From: Verrucomicrobia bacterium LW23
GTDB lineage: Bacteria > Verrucomicrobiota > Verrucomicrobiia > Methylacidiphilales > UBA1321
Assembly: GCA_003054695.1 (NCBI GenBank)
Contig: QAZA01000013.1
Location: forward strand, 1 to 33,996
DNA: 33,996 nt
Direction: 5' to 3'
The translations under genes and the position numbers were made by a program. Below the pieces are notes generated by a model. The model saw only the letters and a program-made list of their open reading frames with translations, was not told where the DNA came from and did not search any database. Shown here in pieces: positions 8,955 through 16,729 of this stretch. Numbering within the stretch: the stretch's first letter is position 1; each line of letters opens with the position of its first letter.

Positions 8955-9380
8955 GGTCGCAAATCATGGATACGACAACTTCAATGCGCAAGCCTACATT
9001 TCAGAAACCCTGAGCAACCTCACCCCTCGACAATGCCTTGAATCGTCCGCTACATTCTCTCCAGGCATCATCAGGATCTCCCCGAGTTGGAACGAATTTT
9101 GACCGCCGATAGTATGAATCAAGATCTCCGCCCCAAGGTGCGGGGTATTGTAGACAGAGCAGCTCGAAGAGTCGATCCGCAGAACTGAACAGATCGCCAG
9201 AAGCAGCGGGGAATCTGACCCTCAGCGATTTAAGGACCTGCACATAGGTACTTTCTGATCATTGCGTGGCAACAAGGGCTTCCTGGGAGGTGTGCCCGAA
9301 ACACCGAAACATCCGCTGCAAAACCCTGCGGGTTCGACCGACTTCCGGTGGCAGCGGTTTTTGTTCTTTATAGCAGACGC
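8955..9380. other. Intergenic stretch without a supported gene
   Basis: This stretch separates the envelope cluster from the phage-like genes and must contain the promoter for the 8954-183 cluster, but no convincing -35/-10 pair is visible. An 80-codon open frame on the minus strand (9001-9243) has no recognisable domain, no good ribosome site and an unremarkable composition, so I do not call it. The right half around 9290-9370 shows short GC-rich stems of no clear function. Confidence 0.5.
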
Positions 9381-9381
9381 C

Positions 9382-9424
9382 AAAAAGGCCTGTGAGAGGG
9401 AACGCTTGGTATCCTCTCACAGGC
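9382..9424 (-). terminator. Intrinsic terminator of the phage-like gene pair
   Basis: A perfect 12-bp stem, GCCTGTGAGAGG at 9388-9399 pairing with CCTCTCACAGGC at 9413-9424, with a 13-nt loop. Read on the minus strand, the stem is followed at once by CCTTTTTGG. It lies 36 bp after the stop codon of the gene at 9460-9756, as expected for a rho-independent terminator. Confidence 0.85.
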
Positions 9425-9459
9425 TGAGGCGCCGCATATTCAGATCGCGATTTTTACTA

Positions 9460-9756
9460 CTACAGCCTCTTCGCCTCCGCAGACATCGGAGGCATGCGGA
9501 GACGCATTTCCGCAGTGTTTGCCTCGACCGCGCGGGCCAGCATTTCCACAGAGCCCGCCATCTTCTGAGCTGCTTGCGCCTGCTCAACAAAGGCGGCGAG
9601 GAGCTTTTGGTTTTGGGCCTGTAAGTCGGTATAGACGAGGTACAGACCCACCAGTGTGACCGCGAGGAAAGCCGCTGTCGGGCCGTAGCGATCGAAAATG
9701 CGGGTGATGATTTCGGGGAGCATGGTGGTGGAGGAGGGGGTAGAAGTTTCGTTCAT
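9460..9756 (-). CDS. Small membrane protein with C-terminal coiled coil (phage-associated type)
   Basis: A 98-aa protein with a polar N-terminus, one membrane helix (about 26-44, PTAAFLAVTLVGLYLVYTDL) and a heptad-rich tail (about 47-85, QNQKLLAAFVEQAQ, SVEMLARAVEANTAEMRLRM). Small proteins of this shape are common at the end of phage tail-fibre or lysis cassettes, where some act as holins or spanin-like helpers. That role is inferred from position only. It starts 37 bp after the end of the tail-fibre pseudogene and is closed by the terminator at 9382-9424. It is intact although the fibre gene is broken. Confidence 0.55.
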   Translation of the reverse strand: MNETSTPSSTTMLPEIITRIFDRYGPTAAFLAVTLVGLYLVYTDLQAQNQKLLAAFVEQAQAAQKMAGSVEMLARAVEANTAEMRLRMPPMSAEAKRL

Positions 9757-9792
9757 GCTTTGCAGTACGTGTCAACTCTGCTACACCTGTAC

Positions 9793-11050
9793 TTATTGTT
9801 TTGCCATGACGCTCAGGCCGCCGATGCCGGCAAGACCGGCGACGGCCCAGGTGATATTGCCGGAGTCATAGACGCCGCCGGATTGCATGAGGCACACGCG
9901 GATCAGGCCGACACCTGGCGGCTTTTGCCGGAGCGTGGCGGTGAGATTACAGAATTGTGCGGTGTTGGGCGCGTAGGTGAGCGAGGCGCCGAGGTTGGAT
10001 GTCGCCAATGCGGGGCCGGAACCCGTGTCGAAGCAGATGCCCAGGTCAGCACACTGCCTGGTCGCAGGCAACGATAACTTTGACGCGGTAGCGGAGATGG
10101 GATCGATGGCGAGGCCGACCATCATCTGCACGTAGTTTTCCTCCAGCACGGGGGAGCTGCCATAGATTTGCCAGCCGCCTTAGTAGGTTCCCGTCAGGCT
10201 TTCCGGCGCCGCTTTGAGTGGCTTGTTGACACGATTGTACATGGACCAGATGAGGCGAAGTCCGCTTAAATCAAAGGTGTAGCTCGTGGAATCAGAATCG
10301 ATTGCGTAGATGGAGCCGACATAGCGATGGGTTGGCGTGCCCGCCTTGATGATGACCCCGTCCAGCGTGGCTAGCGCAACAGCTCGCGTGTTGGGAGTGC
10401 TCGCGGCACGCCATCAAGTTTGGCTTTATCCTCTCCGCTCATCAGTCCGGACGGACCGGAAGCAACAGCGTTTGCGATGACGTCCGCGCCGCCGGATGCG
10501 TGCTCGGCGGCGTGCGAAATGCTGGCCTTACCGGCAAGGGAAGCAGTGAGCCCGGCGACTTCGCCCTGGCTATGCGTGTGCGAGGGCCTCTGCTTTTCCT
10601 CCAAGATCCGCGACCAGTCCGGTAACCTCGGACTGCGAATGCGTGTGCGCCGCAGGCGGAAAAGCCGTGGGCTTGTCCTCTATACCTTCCCAGGCGGTCG
10701 TACCGGCCGGACCTTGGTCCCCGGTATCGCCTTTGTCGCCTTTCGGGCCCATTTCGCCCTGGGGGCCGGCAGGTCCCACTGGCCCCGCACTTCAAGATCC
10801 GTCGCCGCGATACCAGGTGGCATCGCCGGGTTCTCCTCCGGCCGAGGCGTCCAGCATTTCCGGAGTAATGGATGGGATACGCGCCGAGCCCAGCACGCCG
10901 GAGGTAATGTCCATGGCACCGTGCAAATGCGGGGCCGGCGGGTAATTCGATGGCTTTCCGGTATGCGATGACCAGGTCACCGCCGCCAGGGCTGACGCGG
11001 CAAAATCGGTGATGGTGGCCACCAGTTGTGATCCGGTGTGGTTGGCCCGG
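9793..11050 (-). pseudogene. Phage-type tail-fibre gene with collagen-like repeats, multiply disrupted and 5'-truncated
   Basis: Translation of the minus strand from 11050 gives fibre-type sequence ([41 protein letters not shown]). A collagen-like Gly-X-Y run follows (GPAGPQGEMGPKGDKGDTGD), then HTHSQSEVTGL and HTHSQGEVAGL repeats, then SGLMSGEDKAKLDGV. A terminal domain contains RYVGSIYAIDS and LIWSMYNRVNKPL, a signature I associate with phage fibre tips. The frame is broken by TGA at 10792-10794, by a frameshift near 10570-10605 that is compensated by a second near 10375-10400, and by TAA at 10180-10182. The 5' end is cut where an IS fragment begins at 11051. A functional product is very unlikely. 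It indicates an old prophage or phage-derived particle locus whose remainder is absent here. Confidence 0.75.
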
Positions 11051-11483
11051 CTCGCCTTTTTAGTTTATGTCACACACTCTGCATTGCTTCGCCAGATCGC
11101 CTATTTGAAAGCTGAGAATGAGATTCTGCGCTCCCGGTTGAAAACCATCCAGACCACGCCGGCTGAACGCTCGGTCCTCGTGCGCCTCGGCGCGCCACTG
11201 GGAAGCTCGATCCGGGAAGTCCTCGGCATTGTCCACTACAAGACGTTTCTGCACTGGGTTCGGAAAGAACGAGGTGGAACAAATATCGAAACTGCCCCTC
11301 GTAAGCCCGGACGCCCTTCCATCTGTCCGGACGTTACCGCCCTGATTTTGCGCATGGCAAAGGAAAGCGCGTGGGGCTATGCCCGGATCGCAGGCGAACT
11401 CAAAAAACTCGGCATCATTGTGGCCAACAATACCATAAAGAAGATCTTGATAGTGAATGGTTTCCATCCCTCGCCGTGGAGAG
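11051..11483 (+). pseudogene. Truncated copy of an integrase-type IS transposase (copy 1)
   Basis: From CTCGCC at 11051 the sequence is clearly homologous to the IS at 15634-16059, both in DNA and in the protein ([57 protein letters not shown] written here as [15 protein letters not shown]). Only the N-terminal helix-turn-helix half survives. Similarity ends around 11483 at NGFHPSP, just before the transposon end at 11489, so the catalytic rve domain is missing. The 5' side also lacks the leader present in copy 2. The two copies differ at many bases, so they are old relatives rather than a recent duplication. It interrupts the tail-fibre gene. Confidence 0.8.
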
Positions 11484-11488
11484 TGCGC

Positions 11489-11549
11489 TGTTATTTCCCA
11501 CAAACCGATCGTAGGAAGTAGTGATTTTGGAACGGGAATGGGATCGTAG
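11489..11549 (+). repeat. Transposon left end with two TCGTAG sites
   Basis: The terminal TGTTA is at 11489-11493, and TCGTAG occurs at 11509-11514 and 11544-11549, 35 bp apart in the same orientation. The first is at exactly the same distance from the tip as the outermost site of the right end, which is why this is taken as the element end. The remaining stretch to the first gene (11550-11744) is purine-rich and shows no further copy. Confidence 0.7.
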
Positions 11550-11744
11550 GGAGTTTGTGGGGAGGGGGTCTGAAAGAGGGAATCTTGGGCGAAGGGGCAA
11601 GGCCGGGGGGAAGAAGGGGATTTGGCCTGGAATGGGGGAACGGAGCGAAGCGGAGTGAGCCCATGGAGGGCCAAATCCGCGCCGGAGGCCTCCCGTGCGG
11701 AGGCGAGGATGGACGGGGGTGGTCCTTCACGTAAGGCTTGGAGG

Positions 11745-12449
11745 ATGAACTTGCCTTTTGCGGGTGGTGCGTCGATTTCGTATGTGGCGGATGCTGAGGG
11801 GTTTGCGCGGTATTGGCCGGGGCTTAAGCAGGTGACTTGTCCGCATTGCCGGGTGGCGGGGTATCTCAATCGGCATGGGTATTTGCGTGGGTATGATGTT
11901 GAGGCGCAGGTGGTTGCGGAGGCGGGCGGCGACTTGGCTTCGGCGCGAATGGTGCGGGGGTGGCGGGTGTTTTGCAGCAATCGACGGCGCCGCGCGGGGT
12001 GTGGGCGGACGCATCCGGTGTTGCGCGCGGGGGTGTTGTGGGGGCGTGTGGCGACGGCGCTGTTGCTCTGGAAGTTCTTGCTGCAGATGCTCTTACAGGC
12101 CGGGACCGGCGCCGGCCGAGCTGCCAGCAAGGCGCCGTGTGTCGCCACGGCGTGGCGGCTCGCGTGCTGCAACCACGTTGTGCCTCCTTTAAGCGGGGCG
12201 TGCGGCTGCCGGTTGTGGCGCGTGTGGCGCTGGGCGCAGCCGTGGATTCGGTCGTGCCTGTGCCGCCGTGGGACTTCGCCGCCAGTCTCGGGCGGGGGCG
12301 GGAGCGGGAACGGGCAGAGGGATCCGCTTATCGGCGCGATTGAGGACCTGCGACAAGTCTTTGCGGGGCAGGATGTTGGCTCGGATCCGAGCTTCAATCC
12401 CATTGCTGCCTTTCAGCTCCGGTTTCAGCGCCCGTTCTTTCCACAATAG
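11745..12449 (+). CDS. Zinc-ribbon accessory protein of the transposon
   Basis: A protein of about 234 aa. Near the N-terminus it has VTCPHCRVAGYLNRHGYLRGY, a CxxC zinc-ribbon half, followed by MVRGWRVFCSNRRRR then GCGRTHPVL, which supplies the second pair of cysteines. The pattern of 'CPHC, NRHGYLRGY, CSNR-RR-GCGRT' recurs in small proteins I associate with transposase genes in Verrucomicrobia and relatives. The C-terminal end DPLIGAIEDLR...NPIAAFQLRFQRPF also looks conserved. The middle (about 120-185) is unusually Cys/Trp/Arg-rich and may hide compensating frameshifts. The frame is open from 11622; the ATG at 11745 is the first that begins recognisable sequence, although GGAGG abuts it with no spacer, so the start is uncertain. 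It probably helps the transposase recognise DNA; this is inferred from position. Confidence 0.6.
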   Translation: MNLPFAGGASISYVADAEGFARYWPGLKQVTCPHCRVAGYLNRHGYLRGYDVEAQVVAEAGGDLASARMVRGWRVFCSNRRRRAGCGRTHPVLRAGVLWGRVATALLLWKFLLQMLLQAGTGAGRAASKAPCVATAWRLACCNHVVPPLSGACGCRLWRVWRWAQPWIRSCLCRRGTSPPVSGGGGSGNGQRDPLIGAIEDLRQVFAGQDVGSDPSFNPIAAFQLRFQRPFFPQ

Positions 12450-12542
12450 GAGCGTAGCGCACCGGGCCCAGATTGGCCGCGCAGGGCGGCAACACATCCG
12501 TTCTGTTGCAGCTACAACGGGTTGCGTGCCAGCTTTCCGGCG

Positions 12543-13906
12543 ATGAAAAATCCATCTCCCTATCTGAAAATGCATGTGCTCGGCGCGATTGACGCGGCTC
12601 CCGGCAGGAGCGAGCGTGAGCGGATCCGGCATGTCGCGGCGTTGCCTTTTGTTGACGAGGAAGGCAACACGCGACACTTTACCTGGCGAACTATTGAGAC
12701 CTGGTTGGTACGCTATCGAAAGCATGGTATCACGGTCGTGCACAACAAGATACGCAAGGATAAAGGCACCTCCAGGCGAGTGACGCCGGAGGCTGTCCTG
12801 GAAGCCGTGCAGGCGGCGCTGCCCGCGTTTCATAACAAAAAGTTTACTATTGCGTCCCTCTATCGCCATTGCATCGAGCGCGGGCTGCTTCAACGTAACC
12901 TGATCGCTCCCAACACGTTCCGCCGTATTGTGGAGCGGTGCGACATGCTCAAGGATGACGTCGAAACGGAATCGAAACAGCGCCGGGCTTTCTCCAAACA
13001 GTACGCCAACCAGATGTGGCAGGCCGACACGATGTTCGGGCCGTATCTCAAGACCGACACAACTCCTTTATCCACAGGGAGTTCACGCTCGTCTTCGTCG
13101 ACATCCCGCACTCGCGCAAAGAAGCCCGCGCAGCAGGCCAAACTCATCGCGTTTCTCGATGACGCTTCGCGCGTCGTTGTCCATGGCGAGTTTTTCCTCC
13201 AGGAAAACGGCGATACGCTCATTCGTGCTCTCAAAAGCGCGCTCTACAAGCGGGGCGTCCCGGAAGTGCTCTATGTTGACAATGGCTCTATCTATAGTTC
13301 AAAGGAGATAACACTCATCTGCGCCCGCCTGGGCACCATCCTCTCCCACACGCCCGTGCGCGACGGCGCCGCCAAGGGAAAGGTAGAACGCTTTTTTCGC
13401 CATGTGCGTGAATCCTTCTTGACGCGGGCTTTAGATCTCTCCTCGCTGGAAGTCCTTAACAGACAGTTTATTGCGTGGCTTGAGGACGAGTACAACGCCA
13501 ACAGGGTCCAGCGTCACGCTGGTCTGCCATCGGCATGCGCCCCATCGATCGCTTCGGGATCGACCTCCCGCGCATCCGTTTCCTGCCGCCCGGCGAGATG
13601 AACGACGAACTCTTCTACATGGAAGAAGAACGCCACGTCAAAGCCGATAACACCTTCTCGCTCAAGAGTATCCGATTCGAGGCCCCCGTCGATTGCGCCA
13701 ACCGCACCATCCAGGTCAGGTACGATCGTGGCCTCGCCTCCAGTAAACACCTTAAAACAGCCGCTGTTTACTTGAAGGGAACACGCCTGGGCAACGCCCG
13801 CCTGCTCAATACCGTCGCCAACGACCGCCCGCCCCTCGGCGCGCCTTCCTCTCAGCCGGCAACCACCCCGGTCGCGGCAGCCCAGGTCAAAGTCAACATC
13901 AGATAA
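12543..13906 (+). pseudogene. TniA/MuA-like DDE transposase, one frameshift near 13525-13535
   Basis: The first frame (12543-13601) gives an N-terminal helix-turn-helix region (TWRTIETWLVRYRKHG), then an rve-type catalytic core with MWQADTMFG, VLYVDNGS and AAKGKVERFFRHVRESF. The second D and the E are separated by exactly 35 residues, the D35E spacing of this superfamily. After YNANRVQRH the sequence becomes nonsense, and the expected continuation (IGMRPIDRFGIDLPRIRFLP, then the small beta-barrel region of Mu-type transposases ending VKVNIR) resumes in another frame to 13906. One inserted base, or two deleted, near 13530 would restore a protein of about 454 aa. The ATG at 12543 is preferred over a TTG at 12522. 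It lies 93 bp after the zinc-ribbon gene and 53 bp before the ATPase gene. Confidence 0.8.
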
Positions 13907-13959
13907 CACGGGCGCGCCTGCCTTAACAGGCTGCCTTATCCTTTTCCTTCCTTTCCATC

Positions 13960-14769
13960 ATGATCCGCTCCTACTTCGGCCTCGCGCTGCAACCCTTTCA
14001 TGCCGAGACACTTACCCTGCTCGAGCATCAGCAGGCCATCTTCGACACGCTGCTCGTCCACTGCCAGCAGGGCGGCCTTTGCCTCCTTCTCGGACAACCC
14101 GGCACTGGCAAATCCACCCTCAAACAGGCGCTTCAACAGCATGATAGTCAACGACTTATCACACCCTGTATCGGCCGCACGCTGCACACCTACCGCAACA
14201 CCCTGCGCATCCTCTGCCAGGCCTTCGCGCTCGATTTCGACGGCAACGACATCAAATGCGAAAAGCGCCTCATCGAAGAAGCGTTCAGGCTCAACCACTT
14301 AGGCAAATCCATCGCGCCCATCATCGACGACGCCCACCTGCTGGACATGACCACCCTGCGCAAACTGCGCCTGCTTTTCGAGGAATTTCCCAAAAACCAC
14401 AACCTCATCCTCATCGGCCAACCCGCCCTTCTCACTGCCATCACGCTGACCGTCAACGAGGATATCCGCTCCCGCGTGACCTATTCCGTCGTCGTCCCGC
14501 GCCTCAACCCCGACCAGATCCGCTCCTTCATCCTCGCCGAACTCGATCGTATCTCCTTGCCCCACAACACCTTCTCCGACGAGGCGCTCAATCTCATCGC
14601 CCGCTCGTCCGAAGGCGTCCTGCGCCGCACCCGCAACCTCTGCCTCTCCTGCCTGCTCGAAGCCGTCCGCGACCGCACCAAACACGTCGACCTCAAACAA
14701 GTCAACAAAGTGTTGCTTCAACCCCACTGGCGCCACGAACACGACGTCGACCCCGCCGCACCCCATTGA
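13960..14769 (+). CDS. ExeA/TniB-like AAA ATPase of the transposon
   Basis: A 269-aa protein opening with YFGLALQPFHAET, the ExeA-family start. Walker A GQPGTGKST follows at about residues 47-55, then Walker B APIIDDAHLLD (about 121-131) and a sensor-type IGQPAL segment. A C-terminal helical region (FSDEALNLIARSSEGVLRRTRNLC) contains arginines fit for an arginine finger. In Mu, Tn7 and Tn5053 elements the cognate ATPase (MuB, TnsC, TniB) selects the target DNA and activates the transposase, and the same job is inferred here from its place directly after the DDE gene. It is intact, unlike the transposase. The synonymous-codon style (C-ending) is like that of the transposase second half. Confidence 0.85.
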   Translation: MIRSYFGLALQPFHAETLTLLEHQQAIFDTLLVHCQQGGLCLLLGQPGTGKSTLKQALQQHDSQRLITPCIGRTLHTYRNTLRILCQAFALDFDGNDIKCEKRLIEEAFRLNHLGKSIAPIIDDAHLLDMTTLRKLRLLFEEFPKNHNLILIGQPALLTAITLTVNEDIRSRVTYSVVVPRLNPDQIRSFILAELDRISLPHNTFSDEALNLIARSSEGVLRRTRNLCLSCLLEAVRDRTKHVDLKQVNKVLLQPHWRHEHDVDPAAPH

Positions 14770-14800
14770 GCCCCACCTGAACCCCACCACACCGGAGTCG

Positions 14801-15071
14801 TCGTAGCGACCGGAAGGGAGGGACATGCCGTGTCCCTCCCGCTTTCATTCAATACTCCTACCGCCCATGACCATTACTGTCGTAGCGGAAAAGCGACGAT
14901 AACGCCTCCTGCCGCTCCGGTCGTAGCAAAAACCACTGATACGCATCCCGGTTATCAACTCAAAACCTACGACACTTCAGGAAATTAAATACGATGAGAG
15001 CTCGGCAATTTCTCCAAAATCCTACGAGCAGAATTTGGAATTCCGCTACGACCAGAAAGTGGCCCGTAACA
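14801..15071 (-). repeat. Transposon right end with six TCGTAG sites in two opposed groups
   Basis: TCGTAG occurs on the plus strand at 14801-14806, 14880-14885 and 14921-14926, and on the minus strand at 14967-14972, 15022-15027 and 15046-15051. The outermost three point inward from the tip like the left-end sites, and the inner three have the reverse orientation. The base after the core is G or C in every case. The tip is at 15071. About 0.2 copies of a given hexamer on either strand would be expected by chance in this length, so the cluster is not random. Confidence 0.7.
14816..14840 (+). terminator. Stem-loop after the transposon ATPase gene
   Basis: GGGAGGGACA at 14816-14825 pairs perfectly with TGTCCCTCCC at 14831-14840 around a 5-nt loop, 47 bp after the ATPase stop codon. 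It is followed by GCTTTCATTC, a weak T-rich tract. It is a likely transcription terminator for the transposition genes, although it sits within the end-repeat region. Confidence 0.6.
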
Positions 15072-15490
15072 TTTACCCCATCTGAGCTACGTAACACACG
15101 ATGGTTTAGCCCCTGCACTACACCGGCGGTACTCGTATCCGTGTGCCCCCATTTTTGAGAGGGGCAACCGACCGCGCGCCCTTTTGGCCAGAGCCTGTCA
15201 ATGTCCTTTGGCTCCCCAACGATGACGGTGCTTGCTCGCAGTTCACATGTGTTAGACATACCATCAGCCTTGCCCTCGACCCACCCGACATTGGCGGATC
15301 GCAAGCCTCACCTCACGGCAGGCCCACCGTCCGAAAGGACGAAGTTACTTTGTCGCAACAGCTTCCCACAAGGTCGTTGCCAACCCCGCAAGTGTCGCCA
15401 GGCTACTGCGGACGGAACCGCAGGTTCTTTCGTCGTACTCATCCTTATGTGTATTTCGTCAAACAATTACGCAGCTCGTTAGGGTCGCAC
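15072..15490 (-). mobile_element. Probable group II intron 5' fragment, truncated by the transposon end
   Basis: Read on the minus strand from 15490, the sequence begins GTGCGACCC, which fits the GUGYG 5' consensus of group II introns. It continues with short stems expected of domain I (CTGCGG/CCGCAG around a TTCCGT loop; CGTCC-TTTC-GGACG). It also contains GTCGAGGGCAAGGCTGATG and ATGGGGGCACA, stretches I associate with bacterial group II introns. Neither strand codes convincingly. The sequence stops at 15071/15072 where the transposon tip lies, so the reverse-transcriptase gene and catalytic domains V and VI are absent. The identification rests on remembered consensus rather than a computed structure. 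Confidence 0.5.
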
Positions 15491-15606
15491 CAAAAACCTT
15501 CTTCCTCCGTTGCGCTCCTCTGAAACTGCTTTTTTGAAGCAATCCGGTTGGAGCAATTAAATCCTACCAAAATCCGCCAGTTTTAGCCATCCTGATCAGC
15601 CCCTTT

Positions 15607-16682
15607 ATGTCGTTATTCGCCCGCAATCCATTGCTCGCATTTTTAGTTTATGTCACACATTCTGCACTGCTTCGGCAGATCGCCTATTTGAAAGCTGAGA
15701 ATGAGATCTTGAGGTCCCGGTTGCCGAAAACCATTCAGACCACACCGGCTGAACGCTCGGTCCTTGTGTGCCTTGGAGCACCGTTGGGCAGCTCGATCCG
15801 AGAAGTCCTCGGCATAGTGCACTATAAGACGTTCCTGCAATGGGTTCGGAAAGAACGAGATGGAACGAATGTAAAGGCAATGCCTCGCAAACCTGGCCGG
15901 CCCACTATTCCCCCGGATGTCACCGCCCTGATTCTGCGCATGGCAAAGGAAAACGCCTGGGGCTATGCCCGGATCGCAGGCGAACTCAACAAGCTCGGGA
16001 TCCAAGTGGCCAACAATACGATCAAGAAGGTGTTGATTGTCAATGGTTTCCATCCATCTCCATACAGAACGAAGGGAGACTGGGATAGATTCATTCGCCT
16101 TCATGTGGAGACATTATGGGCGACCGATTTCTTTACCAAAGACATCTGGACTGCAGGAGGTAAAGTCACTTTCTACGTGCTTTTCTTCATCCACGTAGGT
16201 TCCAGGCGAGTCCACATCTCGGGAGTGACCTGCAATCCGACCGGCCCTTGGGTCGAGCAGCAAGCGCGAAATCTTGTGATGGATTTGCAGGATCGCGGTG
16301 AGAAGGTCAGCTATCTTCTGCGCGACGGAGACACCAAATTCACTCAGGCGTTTGACGAGATATTCAAGAGCGAAGGGATCAAAGTTAAAAGCTTCCGCGA
16401 GAGTCTCCCAACCTCAATGCCTTCGCGGAGCGGTTCGTTCAGACCATCAAAAATGAATGCTTGAGACATTTCGTGGTGTTTGGGCAGAAGCACCTGGAGT
16501 TTCTGTTGAGAGAATTCGCGTCCTACTACAACACCGTCCGACCGCACCAGGGGATCGCGAACCGGACCATCGGAAACATCATTCCGTTTCCAACCCAAGC
16601 CGCGCCGCCCCGGCCGGAAGACATCCAATGTGAATCCAAACTGGGCGGATTGCTGCGCCATTATTCGCGAAAAGCGGCATAA
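15607..16682 (+). pseudogene. IS transposase with integrase (rve) core, frameshifted near 16397-16410
   Basis: The first frame (15607-16464) contains the N-terminal helix-turn-helix ([45 protein letters not shown] minus the first residue as [15 protein letters not shown]) and the integrase core with LWATDFFTKDIWT, VLFFIHVGSRRVHISGV and LLRDGDTKF. At ESL the frame breaks. In the next frame SPNLNAFAERFVQTIKNE follows directly and supplies the catalytic Glu. The protein ends with the family-typical tail LGGLLRHYSRKAA before the stop at 16682. With the shift corrected it would be about 358 aa with a complete DDE triad. There is no obvious slippery heptamer at the break, so a mutation is more likely than programmed frameshifting. 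Confidence 0.8.
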
Positions 16683-16705
16683 AAGTGGAACGATTCTGGA
16701 GGTTT

Positions 16706-16729
16706 TGAGCGTTTTGTTAGGCGCTCAAC
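16706..16729. repeat. Short stem-loop at the right side of the IS
   Basis: TTGAGCG at 16706-16712 pairs with CGCTCAA at 16723-16729 around a 10-nt loop, 24 bp after the transposase stop. It may be part of the IS end or a weak terminator. It lacks a clean T-tract. Confidence 0.35.

Larger units (their letters stand above)
11489..15071 (+). mobile_element. Mu/Tn7/Tn5053-like transposon with zinc-ribbon protein, DDE transposase and ExeA-type ATPase
   Basis: A 3583-bp element defined by matched ends. The left end reads TGTTA, 15 bp, TCGTAG from 11489. The right end, read on the minus strand from 15071, also reads TGTTA, 15 bp, TCGTAG, with CCAC conserved at nearly the same offset. The ends carry two (left) and six (right) copies of TCGTAG, as expected for multiple transposase-binding sites. 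Inside are three same-direction genes (zinc-ribbon protein, DDE transposase, AAA ATPase) and a terminator. The DDE plus ATPase pairing is characteristic of the Mu, Tn7, Tn552 and Tn5053/Tn402 group. Five-base flanks (TGCGC on the left, TTTAC on the right) do not match, so no target duplication is seen. The transposase is frameshifted, so the copy is probably immobile. Confidence 0.8.

Noticed and set aside
9001-9243. 80-codon minus-strand frame
   Set aside because: No domain, poor start region, no conserved context.
14960-15304. 114-codon minus-strand frame spanning the transposon tip
   Set aside because: Crosses the transposon boundary at 15071 and has no domain; probably chance frame in intron RNA.
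15143-15523. 126-codon plus-strand frame between the transposon and the IS
   Set aside because: No recognisable protein; the minus strand reads better as group II intron RNA.
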